Below, in pieces: positions 34,127-45,300 of a stretch of DNA of 64,000 nucleotides. The notes beneath the pieces are model-generated. The model was not told where the DNA came from and did no database searches. It saw nothing but the letters and a program-made list of their open reading frames with translations. The translations under genes and the position numbers were made by a program. Every line of letters starts with the position of its first letter. Within the stretch, counting starts at the first letter, position 1. This DNA comes from Aotearoamyces nothofagi (taxonomy: Eukaryota > Ascomycota > Leotiomycetes > Leotiales > Tympanidaceae): positions 372,001 through 436,000 of the forward strand of contig JADDTR010000004.1 in the NCBI GenBank assembly GCA_015345905.1, in the 5' to 3' direction.

Positions 34127-34369
34127 TTTGTCTTGGTGGAAGACTTTTGTTTTACGTTCATATTGTTGTCAAACTCCGAAGCTTTTTTCGATATCTCGGA
34201 TTAACGTCGGAGCGAATTGCTTATCTGCGGCCGCTAGTTGCGCTAGATACTACAATTGCGATTATGGAGTACTGGGCGGAGGTCGACTGCCGTTGGAGTG
34301 GGAAGCAAAACCCAGACGACTCCTCCATCCTCTTCTGATTTGTCTCATTACACATTCAGCATACTCAAC
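34127..34369. promoter_or_regulatory. Shared divergent promoter ESF2 / aldehyde dehydrogenase
   Basis: Only 243 bp separate the two ATGs on opposite strands, so core promoters and 5' UTRs of both genes must lie here. A NotI-like GCGGCCGC stands at 34228-34235. No in-frame ATG extends either gene. Confidence 0.6.
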
Positions 34370-35918
34370 ATGTCAGTAGAAACAATCGTTACCATTTCGC
34401 CAATTAGTAATAGGGGAATAATCACCCGAAATGGACTTTCACCTGCGGAGTTAGAGCTCCTCCCAACCATTGCAACCGAAACGTTTCTGAGCTTTCGCAA
34501 AACTTCCCTAGCAGAGCGACAAGCAATTGTGAAGAAAGCTCTCAAGATTCTTAATAACAAGCAGGATGTGCTTGGGATGGAGCTCACTGAGCAAATGGGC
34601 CGGCCAATTGCTTATACGGCAAAGGAAGTAACGACTGCTATAATGCGCGGCGAATACCTCTTAAAGATTAGTGAGGATGCATTGAAAGACACAGATGGCG
34701 AGGCAGAGAAGGGCTTCAAGAGGTTTATCCGAAAAGTACCGGTTGGACCTGTTCTTATTCTTTTCGCATGGAATGTAAGTAACCTGCCATTCTATTATAA
34801 ATTCCTACTTTCCAACAGCTCACTCTTTGACAATAGTACCCGTACTTGATTCTTGTCAACTCTTTGATTCCAGCTCTCCTTGCCGGCAATTCAGTGATTC
34901 TGAAGCCTTCTCCCCAGACGCCCACTATCGTCGAGCATATATCCGAGATTTTCATCGAAGCTGGCCTTCCTCGGAATGTCATCCAGTACTTCCACTCTGG
35001 CTCGCCAGTTACCATCGAAACAATTGTACGAAACCCGAAGATAGAATTGGTTTGCTTCACCGGCTCTGTCGCAGGAGGTCTTGCGGTACAGAAGGCTGCT
35101 GCAGATAGAATTGTTTCTGTCGGCTTAGAACTCGGAGGGAAAGATCCAGCATACATTCGAGGTGACGTTGATATTGCTTGGGCTGCGGAGGAGATAGTCG
35201 ATGGCGCAATTTTTAACTCGGGCCAGAGTTGCTGCAGCATTGAGAGGATCTATGTTGACGAAAAGATCCATGACGCTTTCGTCAAGGCTGTTCAGGTTGT
35301 TCTAAAGGGTTATAGACTTGGCGATCCATTTGACAAGACTACTCATATCGGTCCAGTCGTCTCGAAGCGATCAAAAGCGACGATAGAGTCACATATCAAG
35401 GACGCCATATCAAAGGGAGCAACAGACTCAACTCCGGATAATGAGACTTTCAAGCACCCGCCCTCAGAAGGCAATTTTGTCAAGCCAACGTTGCTGACAA
35501 ATGTTGATCACAGCATGACGGTCATGACTGAAGAAACCTTTGGCCCTGTTATCCCAATCATGAAGGTTAAGGGTGATACGGAAGCCATAAAGTTAATGAA
35601 TGATAGTGAATTTGGGCTCACAGCAAGCATTTGGACCAAGGATACTGCTAAGGGAGCAGAATTGGCAGAGAGCGTCGATGCTGGTACGGTTTTCGTGAAT
35701 AGATGTGACTTTCCAAGCCCTGTAGGTTTCCCGCTGCCCTTGCTTTCATAGTGGCTTCGCTAACAGACCCACAGGACCTTGCGTGGACAGGCTGGAAGAA
35801 CTCTGGCAAGGGCCAAACATTGAGTAGATTTGGATTTGATCAATTCGTGAAGCTAAAGAGTTTCCACGTGAAGGAATACCCGAAGAGAGGAGGCAAACTT
35901 GAAATTGCACACATATAG
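34370..35918 (+). CDS. Aldehyde dehydrogenase
   Basis: Three exons, 34370..34774, 34837..35721 and 35775..35918 (introns 62 and 53 nt), encode 477 aa, the usual ALDH size. Joins read LILFAWN-YPYLILVNSLIP and CDFPSP-DLAWTGWKNSGKG, both conserved. The catalytic residues are visible: Glu near 233 in LELGGKDP and Cys near 267 in NSGQSC. The Rossmann nucleotide-binding region includes FTGSVAGGLAV. The C-terminal half has VMTEETFGPVIPIMK and FGLTASIWTKD. It should oxidise an aldehyde with NAD(P)+; the aldehyde is not predictable, though the set resembles betaine/succinic-semialdehyde types. The in-frame stretch upstream begins only at TTG, so ATG 34370 is used. No organelle signal is apparent. Confidence 0.92.
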
Positions 35919-37374
35919 CCTTACATGCAGAGTACATAGCCGCGTCGACGTCGAGATGATGCTATGCTGCCTGGATAATTAGAAGCAATGATTTATTATT
36001 AGCCTCCGAAGCTGGGGATGCTCATTTAAAGAAGAAATGAGCAAAAGAGGCTGTCGTTGGTCCATAAACACTTGGCCAAGGAGCAACTTTATGAGCCAAC
36101 TTCATCAGACTCGACTAATCACGTGATAGCTGCCTACATGCAACACTCATCATACATATATGATTTCTTGGCGTGGCAATATTGATTGAGTTCGAATATT
36201 CGATGTAACCCTATGGCCTTGCTTTCCGGCAAGTGGATGAATATGAAGATGAATAGATGGATGCGCGTGGAAGTTGAAACTGTGGAGGAATGGAGCGGCG
36301 TGGAATAGCTCGCTTCCGGGTTCTAGCAGAGCTGCGCAAGCGTAGCAAGCAAGGAGCACAGGAGCATCGGGATGTGTGGGGGAGGGAAGGGAGGAGAGGA
36401 GGAAACACAACGAGGGAGCGAAGTCGTACTTGCTCGCTGACCTTGCTGCCGTCGCGGCCGTCGCGGCTGCCACCCCTTTCCAACCCCTTCAGCGACGAGA
36501 TATTGCAGTGGCCGCCTTGCTGCACCAGATGAGCATCGCCAGCAGCTCACGATGTACATACCCACGCATCCTGTATACGCGGTATTCCCGGCCATTATCA
36601 TGCCTGCACTCGCTGCTCTATCTCTATGCCTGCCGTGACTTCGTCAGTCGCAGCCTCAGTCGGAGGACGGCCTCCGTCACACTCCACATTCCTCACTGCC
36701 TCCTTAGGACGCGCCAGCGAGGCCGGCACTGCCAGCTCTCCACCCTAGCTATGGGCATGTGGAGGTTGAAGTCTCCAATGGACCTATCCCAAGCAGACGC
36801 GCTCGTCATGATGGTACGAAGCGGATACCAAGGCCGGTGCAGAAGCGCCCTCTAACTGCTGTTGGCGGCGGCGGCCACATTCCTGACCACCAGATACACA
36901 TGGCACTCTGGCTCTGTCAAATCTACAGTGCAAGGGAAGATGCAGAGGCAATGGCTTGACTGGCACGCCCGTGTTTCCTAATGGGTGCCAAATCACGTTG
37001 AAAGCGGAGATTGCAATATCCTCTGAGGGCTGGTCGGTGGTATTATGGCTTGACTCGCGGCAGCGACTCGACTTGTATATAGGTCCAGCGTCGGCGCAGT
37101 TCTGACAGCAGCATATCATCCGGATCAGCCCCGAACAATAATAAACCTTCACGTGTTTTGTGTGTGTTTTTACAAAAGTCATTCCTTTAGTTTTTTTGTG
37201 TTTGAATCCCTCCCTTTTCCTGCATTACCAAGTCAGCGATTTCCCAACTTAGAGCGTATATACCCCCCGCGTCAAGACGGCATCATCGGATTATTCGAAC
37301 TGTCGGACGCCACTGGATAGATTCCCAGCACCTGCTTAGTGGGATATCTAACCCTGGAGGAGGACTGGATCATC
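35919..37374. other. Intergenic upstream of the candidate small gene
   Basis: 1.46 kb. The middle (36200-36900) is GC-rich and gives overlapping frames of 80-160 aa on both strands with no motif, so no gene is called. The last 180 bp before the small gene has T-rich and CT-rich tracts (37186-37260) typical of a fungal core promoter. Confidence 0.5.
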
Positions 37375-37730
37375 ATGTCAATTCTGGACAAGCAGGAAGA
37401 ACTCCTTCACAAATACGGATCGGTCCAGAGCACACCGCTACCGCGGCAGCGGAGGACTTCAATCGCCATGAAGACCAGCTGCATAACACCGATGAAGACG
37501 GCCCTGCGGTCTGCCGGACGTGCCATCCGTCGCTACTGGTTCCCGTCACCGCCCACCCCGTCGCCGTCGATCAAGCTTGAGATCGTGAGTTTGGTCCCCC
37601 CCATGCAATCCTAGAATCGTGCAGGAGAGATGAGATTATCGGTTCCTAACACTGCTTCCAGAGCGAGCCCTTCAACTTCAAGCGTGAGGCCAGCGGCCTG
37701 GCAGCTCTCCAGCAGGCTCAAGGTCAGTGA
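37375..37730 (+). CDS. Candidate small protein, two exons (unrecognised)
   Basis: A predicted 92-aa protein from exons 37375..37584 and 37662..37730. The 77-nt intron has a GTGAGT donor, CCTAACAC branch site and CTTCCAG acceptor in ideal spacing, which is the main evidence. Exon 1 reads MSILDKQEELLHKYGSVQ, then a basic stretch (SAGRAIRRYWFPSPPTPSPS). Exon 2 gives SEPFNFKREASGLAALQQAQ and stops two codons later. The end could differ: CAAG followed by GTCAGT at 37721 is a usable donor, so a third exon is possible. I recognise no family. It may also be a spliced non-coding RNA. Confidence 0.45.
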
Positions 37731-38344
37731 TTCCATTCCCGCGCTGTGCAAAGACTCCTATGCCGGCAACAGTCTCTGACGATTGGGAGTAGGCATATAA
37801 AAGATGTTATAGAGGCATGAGCAAGCGAGTCGTCGTGCTGATTGGCACGAGTGTATCACTAAAAACTGGGGCGTATAGAGAGGGGAGGACAGCTGTAGCT
37901 GCCTGTAATAAGGGCGTGGGAAGAATTCCAATCATCATTCATTGATCGACAACCGCTCATGGAGCAGCCCGGTGCATCGAGACGTGTGCTCTTCTTTTTG
38001 GTGACGTGACCTACTTGTTGTGAATGCTCTCGTCGTCAGGTCAGATCCCTGTCACCGGTTGGAACGTACTTGTTACCGAGTCAATATCCGCCGTTACTCT
38101 TAACTCCTGCCGGCAGTTATTGACTGCTGAATGTCACCACTGAATATACTCGCTGTTAAGTCAGTATCTACCATTACTCCAATTCTGTTGTCAGTTACTG
38201 ACGGCTGGGTCATGGAGATATTATAAATTTGCAGTTTTTATTTTGCTGGAGCTTTTCTTATATACCACCAGTTGCACTTGGTAACATCTAGCTCGCTAGA
38301 GTATACAACAAGTTGACCTCGACCATTTGCCTAGGTACTTTCCA
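37731..38344. other. Intergenic, between small gene and ERG8
   Basis: 614 bp holding the diverged direct repeat at 38070-38210 (listed separately) and the 3' end of ERG8. No gene-like frame. Confidence 0.5.
38070..38210. repeat. Diverged direct repeat, two copies of about 60 bp
   Basis: Copy 1 (about 38070-38130) and copy 2 (about 38150-38210) align over GTYARTATCYRCCRTTACTC and then CAGTTAYTGACKGCTG, 80 bp apart. Many differences are C to T or G to A in copy 2, such as CCGCCGTT versus TACCATT. Confidence 0.6.
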
Positions 38345-39871
38345 TCATTTAACCCATGAACCATAAGCCCTTCCATGCTCTTTTCGTACGCCTTCCATCT
38401 CTCCCTTTACTCCCAGGAGCTTTACATTGCTCAAATTTGAAGTGCTCCATTCCTTGAGGAAAGATTGAACTTTCAAAATGGTATCTTCATCGTCTTTCAC
38501 TAACAGTACAACCGCATCGTATCCTCCAGCTCCAGGTACAACGCCTCCGATGACGCCATCCACTGCTCTCGTCACTGAATCTAGCAGAGCAGTCTGCTCT
38601 GTCGGCTCGATAGGCACTCCTGACCTTTCACCCATGGTTCGGATATCTTTCCTGATGGCCTCTATCGCCCTGCTCAATTCTTGAGACGATCCGGACAGCA
38701 GCTTGCTGGCCAAAGCCTCATTCTCAACTTGTAGCTGATCCCATAATGCCTTGGCATCAGACGGATCTTGCTTCCGCCACTCTAAAACCTTTTTCACCAT
38801 ACCTACAGTTTGTGATCCACAATCAACATCGCACATGATCAGAGAGATGCCTTGGGGAATGTTTACGCCGTCTTTCTGAATTTGTGTGTCCCATTTGGAT
38901 TCTTGATCTGTGTCCTCAACACTTTGTTTCAAGCGTTGCGAAAAGTTTAAACTGTTCGGTTCACCAATCCTAGACAGGATGGACGGCGAGAAGCGTCGAT
39001 AGATACAAGTGCCATATACAGCCGCGGCGACGTCAAAACCGGATCCAACTTTTCCTTGAGCTGCGCAATGTGCCGCCTGTGCCAAATTATGGAGTCGTGT
39101 GCTGCCCTCCTTTGAGGAGATGGCAAACTTAGATTTAGGCAGGTAATGAGATAGCACTGCGCCAGTGAAGGCGGTGACTAGAGCAGCGGATGAACCAAGC
39201 CCTGTCTTGTGAGCGTCTTGGAGACGGACACCAAAGTCTGAAAACTGATGAGAAGGAAGGGCCGTGGATGATGCTCCACCAGGTTGGGAGTAGTAGTCGT
39301 TATCTGCCAGGATTGTAATAGAGGAAGGCTTGATGACAGCCGATTCTGTAATGGATGAGATATAGCTCAGGGCGTAGGTCAGGGCTGATTCTACGAATAT
39401 GTTCCGCGAGAGGGATGCCGAGGAAGCGCTGCATCATTATAAGCATAAATCATTATAAGCATAAGAGATTCTTGTCGAAATTGCCAGGGATGGATAGGGA
39501 GTGGATAGTTACAGAGAACCGGTCACATGACCGATAAGTATAAAGTGCTTAAAGGTCTACGGTGGTATCTCTCTCTCTCAAGATTGATAAGGAACTGGAT
39601 GGGTGACACGGTCTTACCCTTGCAACTGGGTGACTGCTATGCCGCCTTCGTGGTCTGTCAGTCGATATCCATATCTCCACTGGGCATCCCTAAACTGCGG
39701 GCTTTGGACGACAATCTCGGAGAGCTCAACGCCAGAATCCGTGTGGATATCCTGGACTATGACATGGATACGGGCACTGAGGCCGAATACAAGGCCGGTG
39801 TACTCCCGATCTAAGACGAGGTAGCCACCGGCCAGAAGCACCTTGCCGGGTGCGGATACGGCTGTGGGCAT
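38345..39871 (-). CDS. ERG8: Phosphomevalonate kinase
   Basis: Two exons, 39871..39618 and 39428..38345, joined across a 189-nt intron, encode 445 aa (yeast Erg8: 451). The N-terminus AVSAPGKVLLAGGYLVLD is the GHMP-kinase start for this family. The ATP-binding loop is KTGLGSSAALVTAFTGAV. Further hallmarks are QGKVGSGFDVAAAVYGT and the C-terminal GVVPGAGGYDAVVLLV. The enzyme makes diphosphomevalonate in the sterol/isoprenoid pathway. The open frame continues upstream of 39871 but its only start there is GTG, so the ATG just before the GHMP motif is used. The intron has a 16-bp tandem duplication beside its acceptor. Confidence 0.95.
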
Positions 39872-40311
39872 CTCGACTCTCGAGGATGGGAAGATGCCAG
39901 ATGTCGTTGGGCGGCTCACAGGCTCAACAACGTCGTCTGCCAGATAGGCGGGGAGAGGATTGGCGGATGCACACGTGATGCACGAGGCGAAAGCAATGCT
40001 CCGACGTCAGCTTCGAGAGGACACGATGGCAAGACCGAAGGCCAGTCTGCGAGGCCGAGCGGGCTCGGACATAAGCTACGCAGGCGGAGGGCGCGGGACC
40101 GACAGACGTGCGGGATTTCGAGTGCGAGCCTCAGGCTGGGTTGGGGGGGAGGGGACCGGATCACGTGCCCCTCAACAAAGCCGAAGTGGGCGGCGGTGGG
40201 CGCGTCGAGAATCGGTAGGGAGACGCGGGAGAGCAGCCAAGAACGCGCGGCTCCACTTATCAGATGGGAAGGAGGCAAAGGCAGGCAAGGCAGAAAGCAC
40301 AGCAGCATCGG

Positions 40312-40372
40312 GACTGGGACTGGCACTGGGACTCACTGGGACTCGGGACTCACTGGGACTCGGGACGGGACA
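40312..40372. repeat. GGGACT-based tandem repeat
   Basis: Tandem GGGACTGGGACTGGCACT and CACTGGGACTCGGGACT units, imperfect, seen directly. Confidence 0.8.
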
Positions 40373-40426
40373 GACGGAGTACGGAACGGAGTCAGTCGAG
40401 GCATGGCATGGCATCATCATACAGGA

Positions 40427-40557
40427 GTAGTGGTGGCCGTGGTGGTGGTGGTGGTGGTCGTAGTGGTATAATGGTGGTATAGTGGTGGTATAGTGGTGGC
40501 AAGTGGTAGAGTGGTCGTAGTGGTATAGTGGTGGTATAGCGGTGGTATAGTGGTGGC
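40427..40557. repeat. GTG / GTGGTATA tandem repeat
   Basis: A pure GTG run followed by repeated TAGTGGTATA and TGGTGGTATAG units over about 130 bp. On the - strand this encodes His/Thr-rich frames that I do not take as genes. Confidence 0.88.
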
Positions 40558-41082
40558 AGCTGGAGCAGCTGGAGCTCTCAGGGTTAGCATCCAGAGGGTT
40601 AGCACTCAGGGTCAGCACTCGGCGTCGTACTCGGCGTAGTTCTCCGCGTAGTCCTGAGCGTAGCACTCAGAGCAGCTTACGGTACAGCCCGCACAGCGCT
40701 GTGCGGGACCTGGACCTGCCCTGGACAGCAAGTACTGTAGAGCAAGCACGGCAAGGACGGTAAGGACAGCAAGCACTGTACGCACTGTACGCACCGTAGA
40801 TGCCGGCAGACGCGCATCGACCCGTGAACTCGTGAAAATGGAAAATGCCGCCCAGATATGTCAGCATGCCGGGCGTGACGGTGCTGTACAGCAGGGGGGG
40901 GGGACAGGGCTTAGAACAGGATAGCGCAGCGCTGGCGGGCATCTGACGGGGCGAGGGCTTACTGCAGTGGGCTCGCTCGACCCGCGCGCCCACCAGCCCA
41001 TCCGCGCGATCCCGTCGAGACCTCGTGGGCTTCGCACTGCACGCACTGCACGCACTGCACAGCCTCGGACCGCCGCCCCGCT

Positions 41083-41119
41083 CTGTTCCTGTTCCTGTTC
41101 CTGTTCCTGTTCCTGTTCC
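41083..41119. repeat. CTGTTC hexamer repeat
   Basis: Six tandem CTGTTC units. Confidence 0.9.
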
Positions 41120-41160
41120 CTCAGCTCGGCCAGGCCTGGCCGGCACCCTCGATGGCCACC

Positions 41161-41226
41161 CGCTGGAGGACGCTGGAGGAGGACGCTGGAGGACGCTGGA
41201 GGACGCTGGAGGACGCTGGAGGACGA
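41161..41226. repeat. CGCTGGAGGA decamer minisatellite
   Basis: Six units of the 10-bp motif CGCTGGAGGA, with one 3-bp AGG insertion, seen directly. Confidence 0.9.
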
Positions 41227-41310
41227 CTCCCTCCCACTGGGCAGCCCACTGGGCAACCCACCGCGGACTCACTACAGCACAGCACAGCAATGCACAGCAC
41301 AGCACTGTAC

Positions 41311-41462
41311 TCACTAACCGTCATCACTAACTCTCCTCGCTAACTGCTGTACTCACTAACCGTCATCACTAACTGCTGTCCTCCCTCACTAACTTACTGC
41401 TGTCCTCACTAACTGTACTCACTAACCGTCCTCACTAACCGTCCTCACTAACCGTCCTCGCT
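41311..41462. repeat. CACTAACCGTCCT minisatellite
   Basis: Repeated CACTAACCGTCCT and CACTAACTGCTGTCCT-type units over about 150 bp, with variants (CGTCAT, CTCCTCG). The last three units are nearly identical. Confidence 0.85.
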
Positions 41463-41633
41463 ACGCCCGCTACGCCCACTGCGCCCACTAAATCCCACTG
41501 ATCCGCCCATCCCACTCGCTCCTCCTGCTCACTACTCGCGGGCGGCCTCCTCGCCGTTCCTCACCGCCGACTCCCCCGTGTGGCCCCCGTCTCGCGCGCC
41601 CGTCGCTCCCTCTCCCTCCTCTTCTCTCCGGGC

Positions 41634-41708
41634 TCTCCCTACTCCCTACTCCCTACTCCCTACTCCCCTACTCCCTACTCCCCTACTCCCTACTCCCCTA
41701 CTCCCTAC
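41634..41708. repeat. CTCCCTA / CTCCCCTA repeat
   Basis: About ten tandem pyrimidine-rich units alternating CTCCCTA and CTCCCCTA. Confidence 0.88.
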
Positions 41709-42338
41709 CCGCCCTGCCAGCCACTTTACCCTCTCTGCCTGCCTCTACGGCCTCGACGGCCTCGGCGGCCTCTCTTTTCCCCGTCTTATTCCCACTTAGG
41801 CCCGCCTGACCTGCTCCCTCCTCCCCCATCCAACCTCACAACTCTCTCAGCTTGTTCGGCCCTCATATCGAGGCGTTGCATGTCTGGACGGAGCAAGTCA
41901 AAGGTTGCACTCGCCGTACAATTGTGCCTCCCTCGTTGATGATAACCTCTGCCATCCTCGCACCCGCCGACACCCTCCCAACGCCTACACACACCTCAGG
42001 CTCGTCTCCTTCCGCCACCCGCTTCAGGCTTCTTTTTTTTTGCCTGGAAGGCTGATTCACCCCGTCGACGTTGGTCAAGGCCAGCTCTCGCATCGAGCCA
42101 ATATACATCCCAATTCCCAATTCCCGATTCAACCGCGCGTTCCTTGACGGCTCCTGTGCTGTCAATGAACCTGCAATTGATATCAAACTGCACCTCTAAG
42201 TACGTAATTGTCAATCGGGTCTCGGGCGACACATGCTCCATCTCCCCTACGCCCAGCTCAGAAGCGACACTGACGGCTGACGACTGACATCTCCGTAGTC
42301 TTACCTCGCACTCCATGAGAGGATAAACAGCCGACTCA

Positions 42339-45300
42339 ATGCCCATCTACTCGAATCTCTACTCGAATCTTGCTCGCCAGGGATTCACGAAAACCTTCAC
42401 TCACGGCTACGCCCAGTCCGTTGTTGCCGCTACTCATCCATCCTCCTACCCGAATCAACACAGCCGGTCAAACTTTAGTCGGCGACAGACTAGGCTTGGG
42501 AAGCTTTCGAGCTACCAGTTTCAAAATGCCTTCCACAGTAACGTAAGCTCTTCCGCCATATCCATCCAGGACGGACGACCGGAGAAGAGTGTTACGGCGA
42601 ATGGAGGTTTAGACGCGTACTTCGATGCTTGGAGGAAGGAGCACGCTGCCGGGGAGCCAGAGAGGGAATGGACCCAGTTTCAGTTTGTCAAGAGGATAGA
42701 GTGGACGCCTCCTGCGACAGAGCTGACGGGGAAAGAAAAGGCTGAGATCCAGACTGAAATCTCGACTCAATCACGATCTGGTGTCGACGATGAAACTGCT
42801 GCACTTGACCAGGCCAATGCTCAGATTCCTCGGGAGACCAATTCGATACAAAGCCCAGATGTGACCCAGGTTGCGAGAGGTGCGGCTGTGTCAACACCAC
42901 CTCTGGCTCCTGTCCAGTCTCCAGCGTTATCGGTTGACTCATTTCAACTATCGCCGCTATTGCCATCCCCCAGTACCACGTCTATCAGCACCAATTCCGA
43001 TCACCAATCCCAAAGCTACGCTGAGCATCTAGCGAAGCTCTCGGATGCTCGCCGTTATGCTGAGATCCCAGCAGTGTTTGAGGCGATGCTTGTTGCTGGT
43101 ATACAACCAATTGCGACTGCCTATAATGCTCTCCTATCCGCTGCTATCAATCTACCTACCGAGAGAATCCAAGTCGTGCCAAAGGCTCTTGACGTGTACT
43201 CGGATATGCTTCGCCGCAAAGTGGTGCCAAACACGACAACGTACAACACGCTACTCAATCTCCTGGCCACTCGGTCTCTTGAGGTCTCTTCATTAAAGAA
43301 ATCGTTGGAGAATAAGCGTATTCGCTTTGGCGGTATGGAAGAGGCTGGCAAGTTTATGTTTGCCTCTAGCGAGTTGGAGTTTGACATCCTTTCTGAGGAC
43401 GACAGGCTTGATCTTGCTGTCAAGGTTTTTGATGCCTCCATTTCTGGCCGTAACGGCCACGTGTACCCCGCAGAGACCTACCTGAAGCTAATCTCCGCAT
43501 GCGCTGAAGCCGCTCGCGTTCCTGATATGGTTCGACTCTATGAGCACATGGAGTCTAACAAAATCATTCCCCTAGGAGCTACATTCCCGACCATGATTCA
43601 CGGGTTCGCAACCGCAGGGGATCTCAACAGCGCCGTTGAATGCTACAATGAGTACAAGGCATTGGCTGTAGCAGATAACAAAGGCATGGTTGATATCATC
43701 GATCGCCATGATCCGTCTGTTTACGCCGCTCTGGTCAAGGCCTATGTCGATTCCGACAAGATCCCTGGCGCCATGAGATTTTTCGAGAAGCTTGTGGGTG
43801 AATATGGACCCGACAATGCATTGCTGAAGGACATCGTTGTTTCAAAAGGGTTTGTTCAGGGAATGCTTGACCGTGGTGTGCTTTCCGAGGCACTGCGGTG
43901 GGCAGGACACCTTGATTATCCAAGCAAAGTTGTGGCCATGAGCAAGATAGCAAGTTTTGCAGCAGACAAGGGAGACAGGTTGACGGCAACATCTGCCTTT
44001 GAGAATATCCCGTCTACCTTCGAAGACGTAGCTGTCCCATCAATAGCAATGCTTGCTCTGAGTGTCCGTGAGGGCGATGTTGCGGCTGCTTCCAAGTACT
44101 GGCAGATACTTTCATCCCCAGATATCACCGTTACTTCGGCTTTCATCGAACCCACTGCGATGTACGCTGTTGCTTTAATTGGCTCTGGCCAGGTTCTTGA
44201 AGGTCTTATGCAAGCTGAGCAAATGTTCATACGCATTAGGGCTTTCGCTACAGAACTCCATGACGAGGTTGACGAGGGAATACATTTTGTCACTCGATTC
44301 ATGCACGAACGAGGTATCACCGATCCTCGTACAGTTGTTGATGAGCCCCCAGCTTATCAACAGCACGCCTTCACCCCAGTCCCATTCACAGCACCTGTTG
44401 CTCTTCCAACATATGAGGACTCTTTCGATCCATACGCAGCATCCACTGATTTCAAGGGTTCAGCTCTTATTGCAGATGAACTTGACAGGGGCAACGGTGG
44501 ACGAGTTAAAGTATCCCGATTGAACGAAGCTTTGGGTAGATTCCGTAACATGAGGCGCGCTGGTCGCCACCCTCGTTATATTACGTACGCGAAGTTGATC
44601 TCAGCGGCTGCCCGGGAAGAGCGGATGAGCCTAGTGCACGACATCCTAGGCATGGCCAGATCTGATATTCCTCTTCTCACACAATACCCGGTAGTCAGGT
44701 ACGGCTGGGTCTCGATACTAGATGCGATGGTTGGCGCCTGTCTCACCCTTGGCAATCGAGCATTGGCTGCACAACACCATCAAGAGCTACTCGACATGGG
44801 CGCCGCACCGACTGCAAACACATTTGGGCTGTATATTACCACTCTCAAGGAATCTACGAAGACCTTTGATGAAGCATCCGAGGCCGTCAAGATCTTCCAC
44901 CGTGCGAAGTCGGAGGGTGTTGAGCCTTCATCATTTTTGTACAATGCTCTCATCGGAAAGCTAGGTAAAGCACGTCGGATTGATGATTGTCTTTTCTACT
45001 TTGCTGAGATGCGATCGCTTGGCATCCGACCTACGAGTGTGACATATGGCACAATCGTCAACGCCTTGTGCCGTGTCAGCGACGAGAAGTTTGCAGAGGA
45101 ACTTTTTGAGGAAATGGAGTCGATGCCTAACTACAAGGCTAGGCCCGCCCCTTATAACAGTTTGATGCAGTTCTTCTTAACAACCAAGCGGGACAAGGCC
45201 AAGGTACTAGCTTACTATGAGCGAATGAAGAGCAAGGGAATACAACCAACGAACCACACCTATAAACTCTTGGTGGATACTCACGCTACATTGGAACCTG

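Larger units (their letters stand above)
39872..42338. other. Intergenic, divergent region ERG8 / PPR gene, rich in tandem repeats
   Basis: 2.5 kb, the longest gene-free stretch here. It is GC-rich and packed with short tandem arrays from 40312 to 41710 (main ones listed separately). Frames up to 215 aa appear on both strands but are repeat-derived or GC-driven, with no motif. From about 41900 to the PPR start, the + strand is C/T-rich, resembling the promoter of that gene. Confidence 0.6.

Noticed and set aside
36150-36855. Overlapping frames up to 159 codons in the GC-rich part of the 36 kb interval
   Set aside because: Multiple frames are open on both strands as expected from base composition; none has motifs or clear start and splice context.
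40172-41314. Several 90-215 codon frames on both strands in the repeat cluster
   Set aside because: They are translations of tandem repeats (for example Thr/His or Gly/Thr runs) and GC-rich sequence, overlap each other on both strands, and have no domains.
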